Program-made: the position numbers and the translations under genes | Shown here: piece after piece, positions 5,047-7,590 of the stretch | How the letters are laid out: every line of letters starts with the position of its first letter | How positions within the stretch are numbered: the stretch's first letter is position 1 | Assembly (NCBI GenBank): GCA_002763335.1 | Contig: PEYS01000227.1 | Span: 1-7,590, forward strand | Source of the DNA: Candidatus Woesearchaeota archaeon CG08_land_8_20_14_0_20_47_9 | Lineage (GTDB): Archaea; Nanobdellota; Nanobdellia; Woesearchaeales; CG1-02-47-18 | Direction of reading: 5' to 3' | DNA: 7,590 nucleotides | Notes under the pieces: model-generated | Seen by the model: the letters and a program-made list of their open reading frames with translations, nothing else | What the model was told of the DNA's origin: nothing | The model's database searches: none

Positions 5047-6231
5047 GCTATAGGCGCTAAGAAGCGTAAGCGAATAGGCATAATATACGAGAGCTTCTCA
5101 CTTGAGAGAAAGAGCGGCATTAACGTGTATGTAAAAGCAATTTACAACGCCCTTAAGGAAGAGAGGGATTTTTCAGTAAAACTCTTAAGGGTACGCAGTA
5201 ACTCAGACCTGATATCAGACGAGTACTGCGAGGAGGAACTTACCTCATACATGCCTGATGTCATACACAACTACTCTCATTTCCTGCTACCTACAATCCT
5301 GCCTGCAGTGCACAGCTTTATCAATAATAACAGGCTCGACATTGTCCACACCCAGGGCATACAATGCCCCTCCTCACGAGACATATCCCTTATCAAGAAA
5401 GACAACTCCAAATTCAAGTTCATATTAACCCAGCACGGATTTCCCGCAAGGCATGACCTGGCAACGCTCCTGGGAGAGACATACCTTGCAGTTGTTGGCA
5501 GGGAGATACTGAGGAAGGCAGACCACGTCATTGTAGTGAACAACTTCATGAAGAAGCTGATGATGCCCTACACCGGTAGGGGTAAGATAAGCGTGATCTA
5601 CAACGGGGTTGACACAAGGCTATTCAGGCCGCTGAAAAACCAGGATGAACTTAGACGGAAGTGGAAGTCGAAGCTCGGCATACTCGAAGACAAATACCTG
5701 CTTTTGTTCGTCGGAAGACTCAGCCCTGAGAAAAACATATTCACGCTTCTCCGGATGATGCAGCTCCTTGACCGCAGGTTTAAACTTGCAATTGTTGGTG
5801 ACGGCCTCATGTACGGCCCACTATTCACATTTGCAAAGGTAACAAAGATTGACGACAGGGTAGTCTTCCTAGGGGAGCTTCCGCACAGAGAGATTGTCGA
5901 GCTCTACAGCATGACAACACTAGGGGTAAGCGCCACCCTCTATGAGGGCTTCAGCCTCTCAGTAGCAGAGGCCCTTGCATGCGGGGTGCCTGTCGTATGC
6001 CCCAGAGTACAGGGGGTTTTAGAGATTGTTGACGATGGGGAAGACGGCATCCTGATCAGAGACAGCAGGGATTACAAATCATTCGCAAGGGAGGTTAAAA
6101 GACTTGCAAAAAACCCGGAACTCAGGAGAGAGATGGGTTACAATGGACGCCGAAAGGTTGAAAGGAACTTCAACTTTGACAATATGATTAACCAGACAAT
6201 CAATATCTACAGGAGGGTGCTTAGGGCCTAG
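5041..6231 (+). CDS. Glycosyltransferase family 4 (GT-B fold), cytoplasmic
   Basis: Retaining GT-B glycosyltransferase of family GT4, expected to transfer a sugar from a nucleotide-sugar donor to a lipid-linked or cell-surface acceptor; donor and acceptor cannot be read from the sequence. From the ATG at 5041 it has 396 residues, typical for the family. Seen: N-terminal Rossmann strand IGIIYESF, followed by a Ser-Gly-Ile segment; DIVHTQG (about 100-106); TQHGFPARHD (about 130-139); KADHVIVVNNFMKK and VIYNGVDTRLF (about 185-195); the C-terminal domain opening with LLLFVGRLSPEKN (about 220-232); AIVGDGL; and the donor-binding E-x7-E motif EGFSLSVAE (Glu302 and Glu310) with ALACGVPVV. No signal peptide or membrane segment. 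It sits alone, with no other cell-envelope genes nearby. An upstream ATG at 5032 would add MRP. Its stop shares CTAG with the convergent NOG1-like gene. Confidence 0.92.
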   Translation: MAAIGAKKRKRIGIIYESFSLERKSGINVYVKAIYNALKEERDFSVKLLRVRSNSDLISDEYCEEELTSYMPDVIHNYSHFLLPTILPAVHSFINNNRLDIVHTQGIQCPSSRDISLIKKDNSKFKFILTQHGFPARHDLATLLGETYLAVVGREILRKADHVIVVNNFMKKLMMPYTGRGKISVIYNGVDTRLFRPLKNQDELRRKWKSKLGILEDKYLLLFVGRLSPEKNIFTLLRMMQLLDRRFKLAIVGDGLMYGPLFTFAKVTKIDDRVVFLGELPHREIVELYSMTTLGVSATLYEGFSLSVAEALACGVPVVCPRVQGVLEIVDDGEDGILIRDSRDYKSFAREVKRLAKNPELRREMGYNGRRKVERNFNFDNMINQTINIYRRVLRA

Positions 6232-7253
6232 GGCTCTGTCTTCTGGCAGAGGGATAAAACCCTCTCCTTAAGCAACCCTACCCCGTCCCCCTTGATTGTT
6301 GACACTGCCAAAACAAGCCTCCAACGGGAAGAAAGCCTCCCTGCCAGGCTGTTTATCTCATCATTCTCCATCAGGTCTGACTTGTTTATAACAACCACAA
6401 AACGCTTCCTGAACCCTTTCTCAATCTCAGATAATAGTCTCAGCTGCTCATCAAGGCTGAAGCCACAGTTCTGGCTTGGATCGAGAACAAAGACAACTAC
6501 ATCAGCAAGGTGCTTGAGGGCAGCAACTGCCTGGAGCTCAATCCTGTTGCGCCTTGAGAGGGGCCTGTCAAGAAGCCCTGGAGTGTCAATAAACTGAATC
6601 TTACTCTCTCCCTGCTTCAGATAGCCTATCATGATATGCTTTGTTGTGAATGGGTAATACGCGATCTCTGGCTCTGAGCCAGTCAAGGCCTTAAGCAGAG
6701 AGGTCTTGCCAACATTTGGGAAGCCTGCTATAACAACTGTTGGCATCGAGGTTTTTATTGTAGGGAGTTTCCTGAATATGCGCCTAGCCTCCTCAAGGTT
6801 TTCAAGCTCGCCCTTTATCTGCTTCACAAGTGAGCTGACCCTCCCGTAAAACTCGCACCTATACCTGCTTATGCTGCGGGCATCGCGACACCGCCTCAGC
6901 CTCCCCTCATACGCCTTATAGAACCTCTCTGTATTCGAGGCAGCCCACTGGGTTGCAGCAAGGGCCTTTTTAACAGCTCCGATATCAACAAGCAGTTTTA
7001 TAAGCTCCAGATAAAAGCCAGGTAGCTGGTCAAATGAGGGGAATGATTTTGTTATAGCTTTAAGGTCACGGCATAGAAGAGAGCTTACTGCTGAGAGCCT
7101 AGCCATCTCAAGGCGACGCAGCCTCTCGATTGGGTCTTTCTCCCTATGGCTGAGTTTTGTCTTGAGAGCAGATGCCTTGCTTGAAGCAGCACCGAATGCA
7201 CGGTCAATATAGACCTGCGGCTTCTCTACCTTAGGAATGTCGTGGAGACCCAT
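6228..7253 (-). CDS. NOG1-type ribosome-assembly GTPase
   Basis: OBG-superfamily GTPase of the NOG1 group, which in eukaryotes acts in maturation of the large ribosomal subunit; the archaeal proteins are shorter (about 320-350 aa) and are presumed to have the same role. 341 residues. Layout: N-terminal helical NOG1 domain (about 1-165) with many basic residues for rRNA contact (ERLRRLEMARL, KAYEGRLRRCRDARSISRYR), then the G domain with G1 GFPNVGKTS (177-185), G2 FTTK (Thr203/204), G3 DTPG (223-226), G4 NKSD (290-293) and G5 STIKG (about 318-322). All nucleotide-binding motifs are intact. The ATG at 7253 is supported by a TATA box centred 26-27 nt upstream (leaderless). It is convergent with the glycosyltransferase, with a 4-base overlap at the stop codons. 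Confidence 0.94.
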   Translation of the reverse strand: MGLHDIPKVEKPQVYIDRAFGAASSKASALKTKLSHREKDPIERLRRLEMARLSAVSSLLCRDLKAITKSFPSFDQLPGFYLELIKLLVDIGAVKKALAATQWAASNTERFYKAYEGRLRRCRDARSISRYRCEFYGRVSSLVKQIKGELENLEEARRIFRKLPTIKTSMPTVVIAGFPNVGKTSLLKALTGSEPEIAYYPFTTKHIMIGYLKQGESKIQFIDTPGLLDRPLSRRNRIELQAVAALKHLADVVVFVLDPSQNCGFSLDEQLRLLSEIEKGFRKRFVVVINKSDLMENDEINSLAGRLSSRWRLVLAVSTIKGDGVGLLKERVLSLCQKTEP

Positions 7254-7275
7254 AAACAGCAGGCATTTAAATAGA

Positions 7276-7283
7276 TATTTAAA
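7276..7283 (-). promoter_or_regulatory. TATA box of the NOG1-like gene
   Basis: TTTAAATA on the minus strand, centred 26-27 nt before the ATG at 7253, so the transcript should begin at or near the A of the start codon. A second A/T-rich match (7264-7272) is too close to the gene to be the box. Confidence 0.6.
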
Positions 7284-7306
7284 GTATTTGCTTCTGGTTT
7301 ATAATC

Positions 7307-7342
7307 AGAATGTCCAGAATTTAAGGAATCTTAAGAATATTC
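7307..7342. repeat. Four 9-nt units with GAAT, upstream of the NOG1 promoter
   Basis: GAAT recurs at 7308, 7317, 7326 and 7335, exactly 9 bases apart; the units are AGAATGTCC, AGAATTTAA, GGAATCTTA and AGAATATTC. The array lies just upstream of the NOG1 TATA box. It could be a protein-binding array or a chance low-complexity pattern. Confidence 0.45.
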
Positions 7343-7378
7343 TCTGGTTATCATAAATTAAGACCACTGTCATGATTG

Positions 7379-7386
7379 TAAAAAAT
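7379..7386 (-). terminator. T-tract terminator after the 36-aa membrane protein gene
   Basis: Six consecutive T on the minus strand (7385-7380), about 35 bases past the stop codon at 7421, flanked by a 5-bp dyad GATTG/CAATC. Oligo-T runs are the usual archaeal termination signal. This would separate the small gene from the NOG1-like gene, which has its own promoter. Confidence 0.4.
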
Positions 7387-7420
7387 CAATCGGCTGGATT
7401 CGCTTCATCTACACTGTACC

Positions 7421-7531
7421 TTACAATATACCTAATACTTTTAATATTATTAATATTATAGCAAACACTCCTAATCCTACTAGAAAATAAATGAAAATAT
7501 CTCCAAATCTGATCTGCCCTTTTTCACTCAT
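7421..7531 (-). CDS. 36-aa single-pass membrane protein, family unknown
   Basis: ATG at 7531-7529, stop TAA at 7423-7421. The product starts with a short polar segment MSEKGQIRFGD, followed by one strongly hydrophobic span of about 25 residues (IFIYFLVGLGVFAIILIILK, then VLGIL to the end). It is best read as a tail-anchored or single-pass peptide. Support that it is real: a good ribosome-binding site GAGGGTGGTG (7545-7536) at proper distance, a coherent membrane segment ending at a stop, and a 4-base ATGA overlap with the upstream partial gene, implying translational coupling. I do not recognise a family; a small subunit or partner of a membrane complex is a guess. Not similar enough to Sec61-beta to assign that. 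Confidence 0.7.
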   Translation of the reverse strand: MSEKGQIRFGDIFIYFLVGLGVFAIILIILKVLGIL

Positions 7532-7590
7532 TTTACACCACCCTCTTTTAGTTGCCCTTCCTTTTTGATTCGCATTTTATTAATCTTTCT
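7528..7590 (-). CDS. C-terminal end of a gene running in from beyond the right edge
   Basis: The minus-strand frame is open from the window edge to TGA at 7530-7528, giving 20 residues that begin RKINKMRIKKEG and end LKEGGVK, strongly basic. Its stop overlaps the start of the membrane protein gene (ATGA). It is most likely the tail of a longer gene. An ATG at 7575 would make a 15-aa leader peptide as an alternative, but no promoter can be seen for that in the window. The product cannot be identified. Confidence 0.5.
   Translation of the reverse strand, partial: RKINKMRIKKEGQLKEGGVK
7536..7545 (-). promoter_or_regulatory. Ribosome-binding site of the 36-aa membrane protein
   Basis: GAGGGTGGTG on the minus strand, with its 3' end 4 bases before the ATG at 7531 (GAGGG core 9 bases before). 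It is the clearest Shine-Dalgarno match in the window, as expected for an internal operon gene, whereas the leading genes look leaderless. Confidence 0.6.

Noticed and set aside
7291..7420. Plus-strand TATA-like TTTATAAT (about 7298-7305) as promoter of a gene or RNA
   Set aside because: No plus-strand reading frame or stable RNA structure follows; the site may be chance in an AT-rich region.
1..7590. tRNA, rRNA, CRISPR arrays, transposase genes or a defence gene cluster
   Set aside because: None seen on reading both strands; the ATPase is the only gene with a mobile character.

Overview
The window looks archaeal. The gene set is archaeal or archaeo-eukaryotic in character: RNA 3'-phosphate cyclase, a MiaB-like tRNA methylthiotransferase of the archaeal/eukaryotic type, a NOG1-type GTPase, endonuclease V, and a mobile AAA_14/DUF4143 ATPase. 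Most genes have an archaeal TATA box 26-32 nt upstream of a usable ATG, which points to leaderless or near-leaderless transcripts. Genes are tightly packed. The lineage cannot be fixed from sequence alone; a reduced DPANN-type archaeon is a guess.

Layout. Bases 1-1155 (minus) carry a two-gene operon: a 102-aa coiled-coil-like protein followed by rtcA, joined by a TGATG stop/start overlap; rtcA runs off the left edge and lacks its C-terminus. From a 117-base divergent promoter region, the tRNA methylthiotransferase runs to the right (1272-2597). Its stop codon lies inside a perfect 20-bp inverted repeat that fills the gap to the convergent, AT-rich ATPase gene (2641-3906, minus). Upstream of the ATPase, about 330 bases (3907-4242) hold no intact gene but contain two more long perfect inverted repeats, a possible frameshifted gene remnant, and promoters facing outward. 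Then come endonuclease V (4243-4926, plus), a GT4 glycosyltransferase (5041-6231, plus) and, convergent with it and sharing a CTAG stop palindrome, the NOG1-like GTPase (6228-7253, minus). Between 7254 and 7590 are the NOG1 promoter, a 9-nt periodic GAAT array, a T-tract terminator, a 36-aa single-pass membrane protein (7421-7531, minus) and the last 20 codons of another minus-strand gene.

Functional theme. Several genes concern RNA or nucleic-acid processing (RNA end cyclisation, tRNA thiomethylation, ribosome assembly, inosine-type repair), but they are not one operon: most have their own promoter. The points most worth a second look are the three long perfect hairpins around the low-GC ATPase gene, the replacement of a metal-binding Asp by Lys in the endonuclease V active site, and the small membrane protein coupled to an upstream gene. 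I did not find a convincing new multi-gene defence or mobile system.
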